Source: Azorhizobium doebereinerae UFLA1-100
GTDB lineage: Bacteria > Pseudomonadota > Alphaproteobacteria > Rhizobiales > Xanthobacteraceae
Direction of reading: 5' to 3'
NCBI RefSeq assembly: GCF_000473085.1
Contig: NZ_AXBA01000006.1
Location: 124,001-188,000 of the forward strand
Length of the DNA stretch: 64,000 bases
The stretch's first letter is position 1; each line of letters begins with the position of its first letter. Below the pieces are notes generated by a model. The model was not told the DNA's origin. It made no database searches and saw only the letters and a program-made list of their open reading frames with translations. Position numbers and translations under genes: made by a program. Shown here one piece after another: positions 37,122 through 50,100 of the stretch.

Positions 37122-38057
37122 TCAGCTCTGCCGCTCCGCCACGAAACGGGCGGCGGCGGCGAGCGTGTCGCCGCGCGGGCCGAAGATGGAAAGGGCGGCG
37201 AGCGCCTCCTCCACCAGCCCGGCGAGCACCGTTCGCGCGGCCGGGAGGCCGAGCGCGGAGACGAGCGTCGCCTTGCCCGCCTCCTGGTCCTTGCCCACGG
37301 ACTTGCCCACCGCCTCCGGGGTGCCTTCCACGTCCAGCAGGTCGTCGGCGATCTGGAAGGCGGCGCCCAGCGCCTTGCCATAGGCGGCCAGAGCGGTCCG
37401 TTCCTCCGGCGTCGCGCGGCCGAGCAGCGCCCCGGCCTCGACGCTGGCGGCGAGCAGGGCGCCGGTCTTCATGGCCTGGAGGTCGCGTATCTCCGGAATG
37501 TCGAGCGCCAGCGGGCCGGTGCCGCCGAAGCGGCCCTCCGCCGCGAGGTCAAGCATCTGTCCCCCCACCATGCCACCGAGGCCGGAGGCGCGCGCCAGGA
37601 GGCGCACCAGGGCGATGCGCACGGCGGGGTCGGCATGGGCCTCCTCGCCGGCCAGGAGGTCGAAGGCGAGGGTCAGCAGCGCGTCGCCCGCCAGGATCGC
37701 GGTGGCCTCGCCATAGGCCACATGCACCGTGGGCCGCCCCCGGCGCAGCATGTCGTTGTCCATGGCCGGCAGATCGTCATGGATGAGCGAGTAGCAATGC
37801 ACGCATTCGAGTGCCGCCGCGGTGGTGATGGCGGCATGGGTGTCGATGCCGAACAGCGCCGCCGTCTCGACCACCAGCAGAGGCCGCAGCCGCTTGCCGC
37901 CGTCGAGGGCGCCGTGCCGCATGGCCTGGAGCAGCCGGTCCGGCCGCTGTCGCTCGCCGGCCTCGGGGACATCGTCGAGCGCGCGGGCAAGCCGCTGTTC
38001 GGTCGCCGTCGCGACTGCCTGGAACCGCGTGGCCAGGAGAGAGGAAGCGCTGGTCAC
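37122..38057 (-). CDS. ispA: Farnesyl (polyprenyl) diphosphate synthase
   Basis: An approximately 311-residue trans-prenyl synthase that condenses IPP with allylic diphosphates to farnesyl diphosphate. Both Asp-rich motifs are present: first DDLPAMDND, second DDLLD (within [12 protein letters not shown]). A GGKRLRP substrate motif and QAMKTGAL are also seen. No ATG is available: I use GTG at 38057 (VTSASSLL); TTG at 38081 would add eight residues. The window shows no linked dxs or xseB. Geranylgeranyl diphosphate synthase is the less likely alternative. Confidence 0.9.
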   Translation of the reverse strand: MTSASSLLATRFQAVATATEQRLARALDDVPEAGERQRPDRLLQAMRHGALDGGKRLRPLLVVETAALFGIDTHAAITTAAALECVHCYSLIHDDLPAMDNDMLRRGRPTVHVAYGEATAILAGDALLTLAFDLLAGEEAHADPAVRIALVRLLARASGLGGMVGGQMLDLAAEGRFGGTGPLALDIPEIRDLQAMKTGALLAASVEAGALLGRATPEERTALAAYGKALGAAFQIADDLLDVEGTPEAVGKSVGKDQEAGKATLVSALGLPAARTVLAGLVEEALAALSIFGPRGDTLAAAARFVAERQS

Positions 38058-38171
38058 GGCGTGAGGTCCCGGACGTGGCAATTGACGTTGGCGACGGGGT
38101 GCCCCAACCAGAGCGGACGGTCAAGCCGCCAGGGAACCCGAGCGGGAGCGGAACCGTTCCAGGAGGAATGC

Positions 38172-38870
38172 GTGGCGCGGCGGGGGAAAATGGGTGTTCT
38201 TGGCGTCATCCTGCGGATTGTCCTGGTCCTGGTGCTGGCGCCACTGGTGCTCGCCATCCTCTATAATGTGGTCAACCCGGTCTCGACCCTGATGATCGGC
38301 CGCTGGCTGACGGGCGCGCGGGTGGAGCGCGTCTGGACGCCCATCGATCGCATGTCGCCCATTCTGGTGCGCACCGTCGTCGCCTCCGAGGATGCCCGCT
38401 TCTGCCGGCACTGGGGTGTCGACGTCGGCGAGATCCGCGCCGCCATCGCCAAGGCGGACGACGATGTGGAGGATGCGCGCGGCGCCTCCACCATTCCCAT
38501 GCAGGTGGCGAAGAACCTGTTCCTGTGGCCCGGCCGCTCCTTCATCCGCAAGGGGCTGGAACTGCCGCTGGCGCTGTGGATCGACCTGGTGCTGAGCAAG
38601 CGGCGGCTGATGGAAATCTATCTCAACATCGCCGAATGGGGGCCGGACGGGGAGTTCGGCGTCGAGGCCGGCGCGCAGCGGGCGCTGCGCAAGAGCGCGG
38701 CGCAGGTCTCCGCCTCGGAGGCGGCGCTGCTGGCGGTGATGCTGCCCAATCCCATCCGCCGCGATGCCGGCCGGCCCACGCCGGGGGTGCGCCGCCTCGC
38801 CGCCCGCCTCGACGGGCGGGTGGAGCAGGAGGGGCCGGAGATCGTGTCCTGCCTCAGGCTTGCGCGGTGA
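38172..38870 (+). CDS. mtgA: Monofunctional biosynthetic peptidoglycan transglycosylase
   Basis: A 232-residue GT51 glycosyltransferase that polymerises lipid II. One N-terminal membrane helix (about 8-30) precedes the catalytic domain with [12 protein letters not shown] (catalytic Glu) and [20 protein letters not shown] (motif 2-3). The start is GTG at 38172, five bases after AGGAGG; the ATG at 38168 is out of frame. It is divergent from ispA, sharing about 115 bases of upstream sequence. ispZ follows in the same direction. Confidence 0.95.
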   Translation: MARRGKMGVLGVILRIVLVLVLAPLVLAILYNVVNPVSTLMIGRWLTGARVERVWTPIDRMSPILVRTVVASEDARFCRHWGVDVGEIRAAIAKADDDVEDARGASTIPMQVAKNLFLWPGRSFIRKGLELPLALWIDLVLSKRRLMEIYLNIAEWGPDGEFGVEAGAQRALRKSAAQVSASEAALLAVMLPNPIRRDAGRPTPGVRRLAARLDGRVEQEGPEIVSCLRLAR

Positions 38871-38944
38871 GGGGGCTGCCGCCGCCCGGGCCTTGATCCC
38901 GCCGCTGTCGCTCCCCACAACAGATGCATGTTAAGAGGAGCACG

Positions 38945-39571
38945 ATGACCCAGCCCGTTTCCAGTGAGGCGCCCGTGTCCAGCCCGCAGCAAGCCGCCGC
39001 TCCCGCCAAGCCGAAGATGGGCCTCGGCCTCAAGATGGCGCTGGAGATGGGGCCGCTGGCTCTGTTCTTCGCCGGCAATTCCTATGGCGGCATCTATGTG
39101 GCCACCGGCGTGTTCATGGTGGCGACCCTCGCCGCGCTCGGCGCCATGTGGGTGCTGGCGCGCAAGATCGCGGTGATGCCGCTGGTCTCCGCCCTCGTGG
39201 TGATGGTGTTCGGCACGCTGACGCTGGTGCTGCAGGACGACCATTTCATCAAGATCAAGCCGACCATGGTGAATGCGCTGTTCGGTGCCCTGCTGCTGGG
39301 CGGCCTCGCGTTCCGCAAGCCGCTGCTGCCCTATGTGCTCGACGGCATGGTGAAGCTGACCGACACCGGCTGGCGTATCCTGACCATCCGCTGGGGCGTG
39401 TTCTTCCTGGCGATGGCGGTGCTGAACGAGGTGGTCTGGCGCTCGGTGTCCACCGACACCTGGGTCAATTTCAAGACCTTCGGCTATCTGCCGCTCACCT
39501 TCGTCTTCGCCATGGCGCAGGCCCCGCTGATGGCCCGCTACGAGGACAAGCACCCCGCTCCCGAGGCGTGA
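38945..39571 (+). CDS. ispZ: Septation protein A (inner membrane-spanning protein YciB/IspZ)
   Basis: A 208-residue inner membrane protein of the YciB family, needed for normal septation in Shigella and E. coli. A polar N-terminus with GLKMALEMGPLALFFAGNSYGG is followed by about five helices. WGVFFLAMAVLNEVVWR and WVNFKTFGYLPLTFVFAMAQ are family-specific. ATG at 38945, with AGAGGAG eight bases upstream. Convergent with ccmG, four bases apart. Confidence 0.95.
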   Translation: MTQPVSSEAPVSSPQQAAAPAKPKMGLGLKMALEMGPLALFFAGNSYGGIYVATGVFMVATLAALGAMWVLARKIAVMPLVSALVVMVFGTLTLVLQDDHFIKIKPTMVNALFGALLLGGLAFRKPLLPYVLDGMVKLTDTGWRILTIRWGVFFLAMAVLNEVVWRSVSTDTWVNFKTFGYLPLTFVFAMAQAPLMARYEDKHPAPEA

Positions 39572-39575
39572 GCGC

Positions 39576-40166
39576 TCAGGATGCCGCCGGCTTGCCGGAC
39601 AGGCGCTCAATCAGCGGCAGCAGCGTGTCCCTTATGGTCTGCTCGGTGAGCGGGCCGACGAACTTCTGCGCGATGGTGCCGTCGGGCGCCAGGACGAAGG
39701 TCTCCGGCACGCCATAGACGCCCCAGTCGATCGCCGAGCGGCCCGCGGGATCCACCCCCACCGCCGCATAGGGCAGGCCGAAGGTGCCGAGGAAGCGGCG
39801 GGCATTGTCCGGCAGGTCCTTGTAGTTGAGGCCCACCAGCAGGATGCGCGGGTCGCGGGACAGCGACATCAGCAGCGGGTGCTCCTCCCGGCACGGCGCG
39901 CACCAGGATGCCCACACATTCACCAAGGCCACCTTGCCGGCGAGCGCGGCCGAGGTGATGCCCGGCACCGGACCGCCGGCCGTCGAGAGGCCGGGCAGGG
40001 CCGCGAGGTCGAGCGCGGGCGCCTGCCGCCCGACGAGGGCGGAGGGGATGCGCGAGGGATCGCCCGCGAACAGCCGGATGAAGAACAGCCCCGCCAGCAC
40101 GGCGAACGCCAGCAGCGGCAATATGACGACGAGGGGGCGACGCCGGCGTGGGGTGGTGGCGGTCAT
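39576..40166 (-). CDS. ccmG: Thiol:disulfide interchange protein CcmG/DsbE
   Basis: A 196-residue membrane-anchored thioredoxin-like protein. A membrane helix (11-29) is followed by a periplasmic thioredoxin fold with WASWCAPC (Cys89, Cys92) and the cis-Pro loop YGVPETFV. It keeps apocytochrome c haem-binding cysteines reduced for haem attachment by CcmFH. Last gene of the ccmA-B-C-D-G block, three bases after the ccmD stop. Confidence 0.96.
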   Translation of the reverse strand: MTATTPRRRRPLVVILPLLAFAVLAGLFFIRLFAGDPSRIPSALVGRQAPALDLAALPGLSTAGGPVPGITSAALAGKVALVNVWASWCAPCREEHPLLMSLSRDPRILLVGLNYKDLPDNARRFLGTFGLPYAAVGVDPAGRSAIDWGVYGVPETFVLAPDGTIAQKFVGPLTEQTIRDTLLPLIERLSGKPAAS

Positions 40167-40169
40167 GGC

Positions 40170-40325
40170 TCAGCCCTGGCTGGCGCGGCGGCGGATGCCG
40201 CGCGCCTCAAGATCAGCCAGCGCCCGGCGCTGGGCGCGGTTGTCCAGGACCAGCGCCAGCGCCAGCGCGCCGAGGCCGAGGGCAGCCACGCCATAGGCGG
40301 CGGCAATGAAGGCGGCATGGCTCAT
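40170..40325 (-). CDS. ccmD: Haem exporter subunit CcmD (51 residues)
   Basis: A short frame between ccmC and ccmG, starting one base after the ccmC stop. It encodes MSHAAFIAAAYGVAAL as first residues, one membrane helix (about 7-28) and a basic tail with RAQRRALADLEARGIRRR, exactly the CcmD pattern. CcmD is required to release holo-CcmE from CcmABC. It is too short to appear in longest-frame searches. Confidence 0.93.
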   Translation of the reverse strand: MSHAAFIAAAYGVAALGLGALALALVLDNRAQRRALADLEARGIRRRASQG

Positions 40326-40326
40326 G

Positions 40327-41058
40327 TCACAATCCTGCCTGGGCGGCGGCGCGGGCTTCGAGGGCCTGGACGCGGCGGCGCAGGATCTCCGTGCGCATGG
40401 CCAGCATGTGCAGGGCGAGGAACAGCAGGGTGAAGCCCGTGGCGCAGACCAGCAGCGGCCACAGCAGGCTGGGCGCGATGGTGGAGCCGCCCATGCGGAA
40501 TACCGAGGCTGGCTGGTGCAGCGTGTTCCACCAGTCCACCGAGAACTTCACGATCGGCACGTTGATGAAGCCCACCAGGGTCAGCACCGCGGCGGCGCGT
40601 CCGGCGCGGTTGGGATCGTCGATCGCCGCGCGCAGCGCCATGACGCCCAGATAGAGCAGGAACAGCACCAGCACCGAGGTGAGCCGGGCATCCCACACCC
40701 AATAGGTGCCCCACATGGGCCGGCCCCACAGCGCGCCGGTGATCAGGCACAGGCAGGTGAAGGTGGCGCCGATGGGCGCGAGCGCCTTGTGCGCCACGTC
40801 CGCGAGCGGGTGGCGCCAGGCGAGGATGCCGAGCGAGGACACGGCCATGAGGCTGTAGCCGAACATGGAGAGCCAGGCGAACGGCACATGGATGTACATG
40901 ATCCGCACCGTTTCGCCCTGCTGGTAGTCGGGCGGCGCCTGAAAGGCGAGCACGAGCCCGGCGCCGAGGACGAGCACCGCCGCGCCCGAGAGCCACGGCA
41001 GGAGCCGGTCGGACAGCCAGACGAAACGGGTGGGATTGGCGAGATTGAGCAGTCCCAT
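40327..41058 (-). CDS. ccmC: Haem delivery protein CcmC
   Basis: A 243-residue six-helix membrane protein that loads haem onto CcmE. The tryptophan-rich WWD loop WGTYWVWDARLTS (about 113-126) and the two periplasmic histidines (in MYIHVPFAW and the later STL-H segment) are intact. ATG at 41058 is chosen over a TTG two codons earlier. ccmB ends 75 bases upstream in the same strand. Confidence 0.96.
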   Translation of the reverse strand: MGLLNLANPTRFVWLSDRLLPWLSGAAVLVLGAGLVLAFQAPPDYQQGETVRIMYIHVPFAWLSMFGYSLMAVSSLGILAWRHPLADVAHKALAPIGATFTCLCLITGALWGRPMWGTYWVWDARLTSVLVLFLLYLGVMALRAAIDDPNRAGRAAAVLTLVGFINVPIVKFSVDWWNTLHQPASVFRMGGSTIAPSLLWPLLVCATGFTLLFLALHMLAMRTEILRRRVQALEARAAAQAGL

Positions 41059-41133
41059 GGGCAAGGGTTCTAGTGTGCCCCACGCCCCGTGGGAAGCCGT
41101 CTCCCCCTGTCACATCTTCGCGTGCCCTGCGGC

Positions 41134-41805
41134 TCAAGCCCGCGCCGTGCGCAGCGCCGCCGCCGCCGCCACCGGGCCGAGCACGAGGGAAAACAGCGTC
41201 AGCCCCATCAGGATGCGGAACGGGGTGCCGAACGGCACCGGCCCGGTGATGGCGGCGCTGGTGGCGGAGACGGCGAAGATCAGCACCGGAATGGCCAGCG
41301 GCAGGACCAGCACGGCGATCAGCAGCCCGCCTCGGCGGAAGGCGCCGGAGAAGGCCGCGCCGATGAGGCCGAGGGCGGTGACCGCCGGCGTGCCCACCAG
41401 CAAGGTGAGCACCACCGCGCCGATGGCGGTGGGATCGAGGTTGAGCATCAGGGCCAGCACCGGGGCCGCGAGCACCAGGGGCAGGCCGGTGGCGAGCCAA
41501 TGGGCGAGGCCTTTCGCCGCGGCCACCAGCTCAAGCGGCAGCGGCGACAGGCAGAGGGCGTCGAGTGAGCCGTCTTCCACATCGCCCGCGAACAGCCGCT
41601 CCAGGCCGATGAGGCTGGCGAGCAGGGCGCCGATCCATAGGATGGCGGGGCCGATGCGCGCGAGCAGCGCCAGGTCCGGCCCCACCGCGAACGGCATGAT
41701 GGTGACGACGGAGAGGAAAAAGACGACGCCCAGGCCCGCGCCGCCGCCGGAGCGCAGGGCGAGATGCAGGTCACGCCGCACGATGGCGAGGAAGGCTTCC
41801 ATCAT
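41134..41805 (-). CDS. ccmB: Haem exporter permease CcmB
   Basis: A 223-residue permease with about six helices, starting [18 protein letters not shown] and containing DVEDGSLDALCLSPLPLELV, which is diagnostic. It pairs with CcmA and CcmC. The ATG overlaps the ccmA stop (ATGA). Confidence 0.96.
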   Translation of the reverse strand: MMEAFLAIVRRDLHLALRSGGGAGLGVVFFLSVVTIMPFAVGPDLALLARIGPAILWIGALLASLIGLERLFAGDVEDGSLDALCLSPLPLELVAAAKGLAHWLATGLPLVLAAPVLALMLNLDPTAIGAVVLTLLVGTPAVTALGLIGAAFSGAFRRGGLLIAVLVLPLAIPVLIFAVSATSAAITGPVPFGTPFRILMGLTLFSLVLGPVAAAAALRTARA

Positions 41806-42461
41806 GACGGGCGCCGCGCCCCGAGCGCGAGTTCCTGGACAGTCGCGCCGAAATCCAGCGGCGTATGGGTGGCGGCCAGGATGATGCCGCCGCCGGCGAG
41901 ATGGGCGCGCGCCAGTTCCGCGAATCGCGCCTGCGCGGTGACGTCGAGCGCGGTGGTGGGCTCGTCGAGCATCCAGACGAGGCGCCGGGTCACCAGCAGG
42001 CGGGCGATGGCGAGCCGCCGCTTCTGTCCGGCGGAGAGGACGGAGGCGGGCAGGCGCCCGAGGCCGCCCAGCCCCACCTCTTCGAGGGCCTCGTCCACGG
42101 CAAGGCCGGTGCGGCCGAGCACGTTGCGCCAGAAGGCGAGATTCTCCGCCACCGACAGCCCGCCCTTGAGCGCATCGTCATGGCCGAGATACTGCAACTG
42201 TTCTCTTAGACTAAGGTCTGGGTCCCCGCCGCGCAGGTGTATCGCACCCGCCGTGGCGCCGAGAAGGCCGGCCATGATGCGCAAAAGTGATGACTTTCCA
42301 GCGCCGTTCGGGCCGACCACCACCAGCGCATGGCCGGCCTGCGTCTCGAACGACAGGCCGGAGAACAGGAGCCTCTGGCCGCGCTGACACGAAAGGCCTT
42401 GTGCGCAAAGGGCTGGCGCGGTATCGGCCCGACCGGGCGAGGGCATTTCAAGTTGGTTCAT
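41802..42461 (-). CDS. ccmA: Haem exporter ATPase CcmA
   Basis: A 219-residue ABC ATPase. Walker [10 protein letters not shown] (about 48-56), signature LSAGQKRR (about 139-146), Walker [13 protein letters not shown] and an H-loop ATHTPLD are in order. It supplies ATP-driven release of holo-CcmE. ATG at 42461 (MNQLEMP) is the probable start; the longer frame reaches into the acnA promoter. First gene of the ccm block, divergent from acnA. Confidence 0.95.
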   Translation of the reverse strand: MNQLEMPSPGRADTAPALCAQGLSCQRGQRLLFSGLSFETQAGHALVVVGPNGAGKSSLLRIMAGLLGATAGAIHLRGGDPDLSLREQLQYLGHDDALKGGLSVAENLAFWRNVLGRTGLAVDEALEEVGLGGLGRLPASVLSAGQKRRLAIARLLVTRRLVWMLDEPTTALDVTAQARFAELARAHLAGGGIILAATHTPLDFGATVQELALGARRPS

Positions 42462-42478
42462 TTTGGGTCGTCTTATCG

Positions 42479-42507
42479 CATGACCGCCGTTTGAAATGGC
42501 TCTATAA
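42479..42507 (+). promoter_or_regulatory. Candidate sigma70 promoter of acnA
   Basis: CATGAC (42479-42484), N17, CTATAA (42502-42507) departs from CTTGAC-N17-CTATAT at one -35 and one -10 base. Transcription would start near 42514, about 90 bases before the acnA start codon. Confidence 0.5.
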
Positions 42508-42604
42508 AGCGCCTGAACCGCACCGCCCATGGTGTCGGGGTATTCCGTTCCCCGCCGCTATGGCGCTTCGCGTCGGTCGATCATCGAACCGGAGAAAACG
42601 CGCC

Positions 42605-45301
<2,697 letters not shown>

Positions 45302-45309
45302 GTTGACGG

Positions 45310-45344
45310 CGGGCGGGGGATGCGCGGCATCTCCCGCCCGTTTT
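45310..45344 (+). terminator. Intrinsic terminator of acnA
   Basis: CGGGCGGGGGATG (45310-45322) pairs with CATCTCCCGCCCG (45328-45340) with one G-T wobble and a 5-base loop, followed by TTTT. It starts 9 bases after the acnA stop. Confidence 0.93.
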
Positions 45345-45492
45345 GCATCCGGCGGCCGCCCGGCCCCAGGCCGCTCGCGGGCGCGTGTTCCGTCCCCGCC
45401 GCGTCTCACCTTGAATTGACTCGCCCCGGCCTCCCGTGGGGCCTATCCGTTGGGCTCGCGCTTCTTTCCAGGCAAGGTCCCGCTCGACGTCC

Positions 45493-46284
45493 ATGATCCT
45501 CCCGCTGCTGCCCCGACTGTCCCTCTGTGCCGCGCTGGTGGTCGCCCTGGCGGGCGTCGCCGTCCCGACGGCGCGGGCGGAGGATGCGGTGCGGCCGGGT
45601 CCGGCACCGGCCGCCGAGCCGATGCCCAAGGCGGTGGTGGAATTGTTCACCAGCCAGGGCTGCGCCTCCTGCCCGCCCGCCGACGCGCTGCTGGGCGAAC
45701 TGGCCCGCGATCCCGGCATCATTCCGCTCACGCTTGCGGTGGACTACTGGGACTATATCGGCTGGAAGGACACCCTGGCCCAGCACGGCCACTCGCAGCG
45801 CCAGCGGGCTTATGCGGACGTGCGCGGCGATCGCAAGATCTACACGCCGCAGATGGTGGTGGACGGCATCCAGGCCGCCATCGGCAGCGACCGCCCGGCG
45901 GTGGAGAAGGCGCTGGTGAGCGCCAAGGCTGGCGGCTCGGCGATGACGGTGCCGGTCAGCCTCGCGCGCGAAGGCGACGACCTCGTGGTCGATGTGCGGG
46001 CCTTGCCCCGCGCGCCCGGCGCGGAAGTGTGGGCCTGCCCGGTGATCCGCAGCCACACGGTGGCGATTGGGCGCGGCGAGAATGGCGGCCGCAACGTCAC
46101 CTATACCAATGTGGTGCGCGGCTGGGTGCGGGTCGGCACATGGGACGGCGATGCCGAGCGCTTCAAGGTCCCGGTCAACCAGCTGCGCCTCGAAGGGGTC
46201 AATGCGGTGGTGGTGCTGCTCCAGTCCGGCACCTTCGCAGCCCCAGGCCCGATCCTCGGCGCCGCGACCCTTCCCCTGAACTGA
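45493..46284 (+). CDS. DUF1223 thioredoxin-like secreted protein
   Basis: A 263-residue protein with a signal peptide (cleavage after about TARAE, 29-30). The DUF1223 domain begins VVELFTSQGCASCPPADALL with a Cys57-x-x-Cys60 pair; TLAVDYWDYIGWKD and DRKIYTPQMVVDG follow. The fold resembles thioredoxin, but no substrate is known. ATG at 45493 matches the signal peptide; a longer open frame upstream is ignored. Confidence 0.9.
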   Translation: MILPLLPRLSLCAALVVALAGVAVPTARAEDAVRPGPAPAAEPMPKAVVELFTSQGCASCPPADALLGELARDPGIIPLTLAVDYWDYIGWKDTLAQHGHSQRQRAYADVRGDRKIYTPQMVVDGIQAAIGSDRPAVEKALVSAKAGGSAMTVPVSLAREGDDLVVDVRALPRAPGAEVWACPVIRSHTVAIGRGENGGRNVTYTNVVRGWVRVGTWDGDAERFKVPVNQLRLEGVNAVVVLLQSGTFAAPGPILGAATLPLN

Positions 46285-46660
46285 ACCGGCCGGTCCTGGC
46301 CGTCGCCCACGAGCGCGGAGTTCCCCGACGCACGAAAAAGGCCGCTTTCGCGGCCTTGGAAGTTTGCAAAATTTTGGAAGTGTAGCAGTGGCCGGTTCAC
46401 GCCACCCCGGGGGGCTGGGGGGCTGGGATAGACCGGAGCGGCAGCGAACCGGCCCTGCTACGGGTACGAAGATCGCGCCGCCCCTTGTCGGCGTCTTGAC
46501 CGAAATCCGGCGAGACTGTGTTCGCGTTTGACGACCCCGTGATCGCCCGAGATCGCGGTCCCGTATCCGTTGCGGCGCAGCACAAGCCGGCTATCAAACC
46601 CCCTTGAAAGCCGGGGAGCCTGCGGCGATCATCGCGGGGCACGGCAGCCTTGGAGGCCCG
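46285..46660. other. 376-bp intergenic region
   Basis: It contains the hairpin at 46338-46357, a G-rich direct repeat GGGGCTGGG near 46411-46428, and no convincing gene or clear promoter. The minus-strand frame here has no support. Confidence 0.5.
46338..46357 (+). terminator. Hairpin after the DUF1223 gene
   Basis: AAGGCCGC (46338-46345) and GCGGCCTT (46350-46357) form an 8-bp stem with a TTTC loop, preceded by an A-run and followed by mixed sequence. It could act as a terminator in either direction. Confidence 0.7.
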
Positions 46661-47038
46661 ATGGGCGAGATCGAACCTATACGGCGCGGCCCGGCGCCCT
46701 CGCCATCGACCCAGGCGCCAGTCCCGCAGGCGGCGGCGCTGCCCAACGTCACCTTCGACCGCCGGGAACTCGACCGCATTCTCGATCTGTACGGGCGCAT
46801 GGTCGCCGCGGGGGAATGGCGCGACTACGCCATCGACTTCCTCAAGGAGCGGGCGGTGTTCTCCATCTTCCGCCGCTCCCTGGACGTGCCGCTCTATCGC
46901 ATCGAGAAACAGCCGAAGCTGGCGCGCAAGCAGGGCGCCTACAGCGTCGTCTCGCAGACCGGGCTCATCCTGAAGCGTGGCCACGAACTGCCGCGCGTGC
47001 TGGCGGTGCTGGAGAAGCCGCTGACCTCCGTGAGCTGA
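46661..47038 (+). CDS. DUF2794-domain protein
   Basis: A 125-residue conserved alphaproteobacterial protein of unknown function. The DUF2794 core contains FDRRELDRILDLYGRMVAAG, then EWRDYAIDFLKERAVFSIFRR, and ARKQGAYSVVSQTG. ATG at 46661 has GGAGG four bases upstream; a TTG start at 46604 would add 19 residues without homology. polA follows in the same orientation. Confidence 0.92.
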   Translation: MGEIEPIRRGPAPSPSTQAPVPQAAALPNVTFDRRELDRILDLYGRMVAAGEWRDYAIDFLKERAVFSIFRRSLDVPLYRIEKQPKLARKQGAYSVVSQTGLILKRGHELPRVLAVLEKPLTSVS

Positions 47039-47129
47039 GCCGAGGCGCCGGCCGATCCGGCGGCGCGAAGAAGGGTTGTTCCTGGACGGGGCGTCGGGCA
47101 TCGTGCGCGCCGCATCAACGGATAGCCCA

Positions 47130-50100
47130 ATGTCTTCTGCTCCCCGCCCGATCCAGCCTGGCGACCATGTGTTCCTGGTGGACGGCTCGTCCTTCGTGTT
47201 CCGGGCCTATTTCCAGTCCATCAACCAGGACCGGAAGTACAATTTCCGTTCCGACCGCCTGCCCACCGGCGCGGTCCGGCTGTTCTGCACCAAGCTGTTC
47301 CAGTTCGTCCGCGAGGGCGCCCTCGGCATCCGGCCGACCCACCTCGCCATCATCTTCGACAAGTCGGAGGATAGCTTCCGCAAGGAGATCTACCCCCGCT
47401 ACAAGGCCAACCGCTCCGACCCGCCCGACGAGCTGATTCCCCAGTTCCCGCTGATGCGAGAGGCAGTCAAGGCCTTCGGCCTCATCCCGGTGGAGATGGC
47501 GCGCTACGAGGCGGACGACCTCATCGCCACCTATGCCCGGCAGGCGCAGGCGGCGGGTGCCGACGTGCTGATCGTCTCGGCCGACAAGGACCTGATGCAG
47601 CTGATCGGCGACAAGGTCGCCATGTACGACCCGGCCTCCGGCGAATCGGGCGGGCGGGGCTCGCGGCCGGAGCGGCGCATCGGCGTGCAGGAGGTGATCG
47701 ACTATTTCGGCGTCGGCCCCGAGCAGGTGGTGGACGTGCAGGCGCTCGCCGGTGATTCGACCGACAACGTGCCGGGCGTCCCCGGCATCGGCATCAAGAC
47801 CGCCGCGACCCTGATCAAGGACTATGGCGACCTCGACACGCTGCTGGCCCGCGCCGGCGAGATCAAGCAGGAGAAGCGCCGCCAATCGCTCATCGAGCAT
47901 GCGGACAAGGCGCGCATCTCCAAGGAACTGGTGCGGCTGGTCACCGACGTGGCGGTGGAGGTGCCCCTCTCCGACCTCGTCCTGGAGGACCCCGACGGTA
48001 AGCGCCTGATCGCCTTCCTCAAGGCGATGGAATTCACCACCATCGTCCGCCGGGCGGCGGAGGCCTTCTCGGTGGACGCGGGCGAGGTCGATCCCGACCC
48101 GCGCCTTGCGGCCACCGGCACCGGCCCGCTGTTCGCCGGCCAGAGCGCGCCGGTGTCGTCCGGCGGCGGCGAGCCCGATGCCGGCGAGGCGTTGCCCCCG
48201 GCTGCGGCCATCGCCGGCGGGCGGCCCTCGGTGCTGAACCCGCCGGACCTCGTCGCCGCGCGCGCCCAGGAGGCCCGCGCCGACAAGGTGGACCGCGCGC
48301 GCTACAGGATGCTCACCACCCGCGCCGAGCTGGAAGCGTGGTGCGCCAAGGCGCGCGAGCAGGGCTACGTGGCCTTCGACACCGAGACCACCTCCATCGA
48401 TCCGCTCCAGGCGGATCTGGTGGGCGTCTCGCTGGCGCTGGCGCCCAATGAGGCCTGCTACATCCCGCTCGCCCATCGCGGCGCGGGGGAGGGGCTGTTC
48501 ACCGAGGGCCTGCTGCCCGGCCAGATCGCCTTCGCCGAGGCGCTGGAGGTGCTGAAGGGCGTGCTGGAGGATCCCGGCACGCTGAAGATCGGCCACAACG
48601 TCAAGTATGACGCCGCCATCCTCGCCCGCCACGGCATCACCGTCGGGCCGTTCGATTGCACCATGTGCATGTCCTACGCGCTCGATGCCGGCCGCAACAA
48701 CCACGGCATGGACGAGCTTTCGGTGAAGCACCTGGGCCACACGCCCATCGCTTTCACGGAGGTGGCCGGCAAGGGCAAGGCGCAGATCACCTTCGACAAG
48801 GTGCCGCTGGAGGCCGCCACCGCCTATGCGGCGGAGGATGCGGACGTGACCCTGCGCCTGTGGCGGGTATTCAAGCCCCGGCTGCCCGCCGACGGCATGA
48901 CCACGGTCTACGAGACCATGGAGCGCCCGCTGATCGCCGTGCTGACCCGCATGGAGGCGCGCGGCATCTCCATCGACCGGCCGCTGCTGGCGCGCCTGTC
49001 CTCGGAATTCGCCCAGGGGGCGGCGCGGCTGGAGGATGAGATTTCGGAACTCGCCGGCGAGAAGGTCAATGTGGGCTCGCCCAAGCAGATCGGCGACCTG
49101 CTGTTCGGCAGGATGAACCTGCCCGGCGCCACCAAGACGCCGACCGGGGCCTGGTCCACCAAGGCCAATGTGCTGGACGAACTGGCGGAAGCCGGCCACG
49201 AGCTGCCGCAGAAGATCCTCGCCTGGCGCCAGCTTTCCAAGCTCCGCTCCACCTATACGGACGCGCTGCCCAACTATGTGAACCCGCAGACCCAGCGCGT
49301 TCACACCTCCTATGCGCTGGCGGCCACCACGACCGGGCGGCTATCCTCGTCCGAACCCAACCTCCAGAACATCCCCATCCGTACCGAGGAGGGCCGCCGC
49401 ATCCGCCGCGCCTTCGTCGCGGTGCCGGGCACCAAGCTGGTGTCGGCGGACTATTCGCAGATCGAGCTGCGCCTGCTGGCGGAGATCGCCGAAATCCCGG
49501 CGCTGCGGCAGGCGTTCCAGGACGGCATCGACATCCACGCGATGACCGCGTCCGAGATGTTCGGCGTGCCGGTGGAGGGCATGCCCTCCGAAGTGCGCCG
49601 CCGCGCCAAGGCGATCAATTTCGGCATTATCTACGGCATTTCGGCCTTCGGCCTCGCCAACCAGCTGGGCATCCCGCGCGACGAGGCGGGGCAGTACATC
49701 AAGCGCTATTTCGAGCGCTTCCCCGGCATCCGCGCCTATATGGACGAGACACGCACCTTCTGCCGCGAGCACGGCTATGTGGAGACGCTGTTCGGCCGGC
49801 GCTGCCATTATCCGGATATCGCCGCCTCCAACCCCTCCATCCGGGCCTTTAACGAGCGCGCCGCCATCAACGCCCGCCTCCAGGGGACGGCGGCGGACAT
49901 CATCCGCCGGGCAATGATCCGCATGGAAGGCGCGTTGAAGGACGCCGGCCTGTCCGCCCGGATGCTGCTCCAGGTGCATGACGAACTGGTGTTCGAGGTG
50001 CCCGACGCGGAGGTGGAGGCCACGCTTCCCGTCGTGCGCCGGGTGATGGAGCATGCCGCCTTGCCGGCGGTCACGCTGGCCGTTCCGCTCCAGGTGGAAG

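Noticed and set aside
47115-49304. 729-codon minus-strand frame opposite polA
   Set aside because: Shadow of polA for the same reason; no ribosome-binding site or domain.
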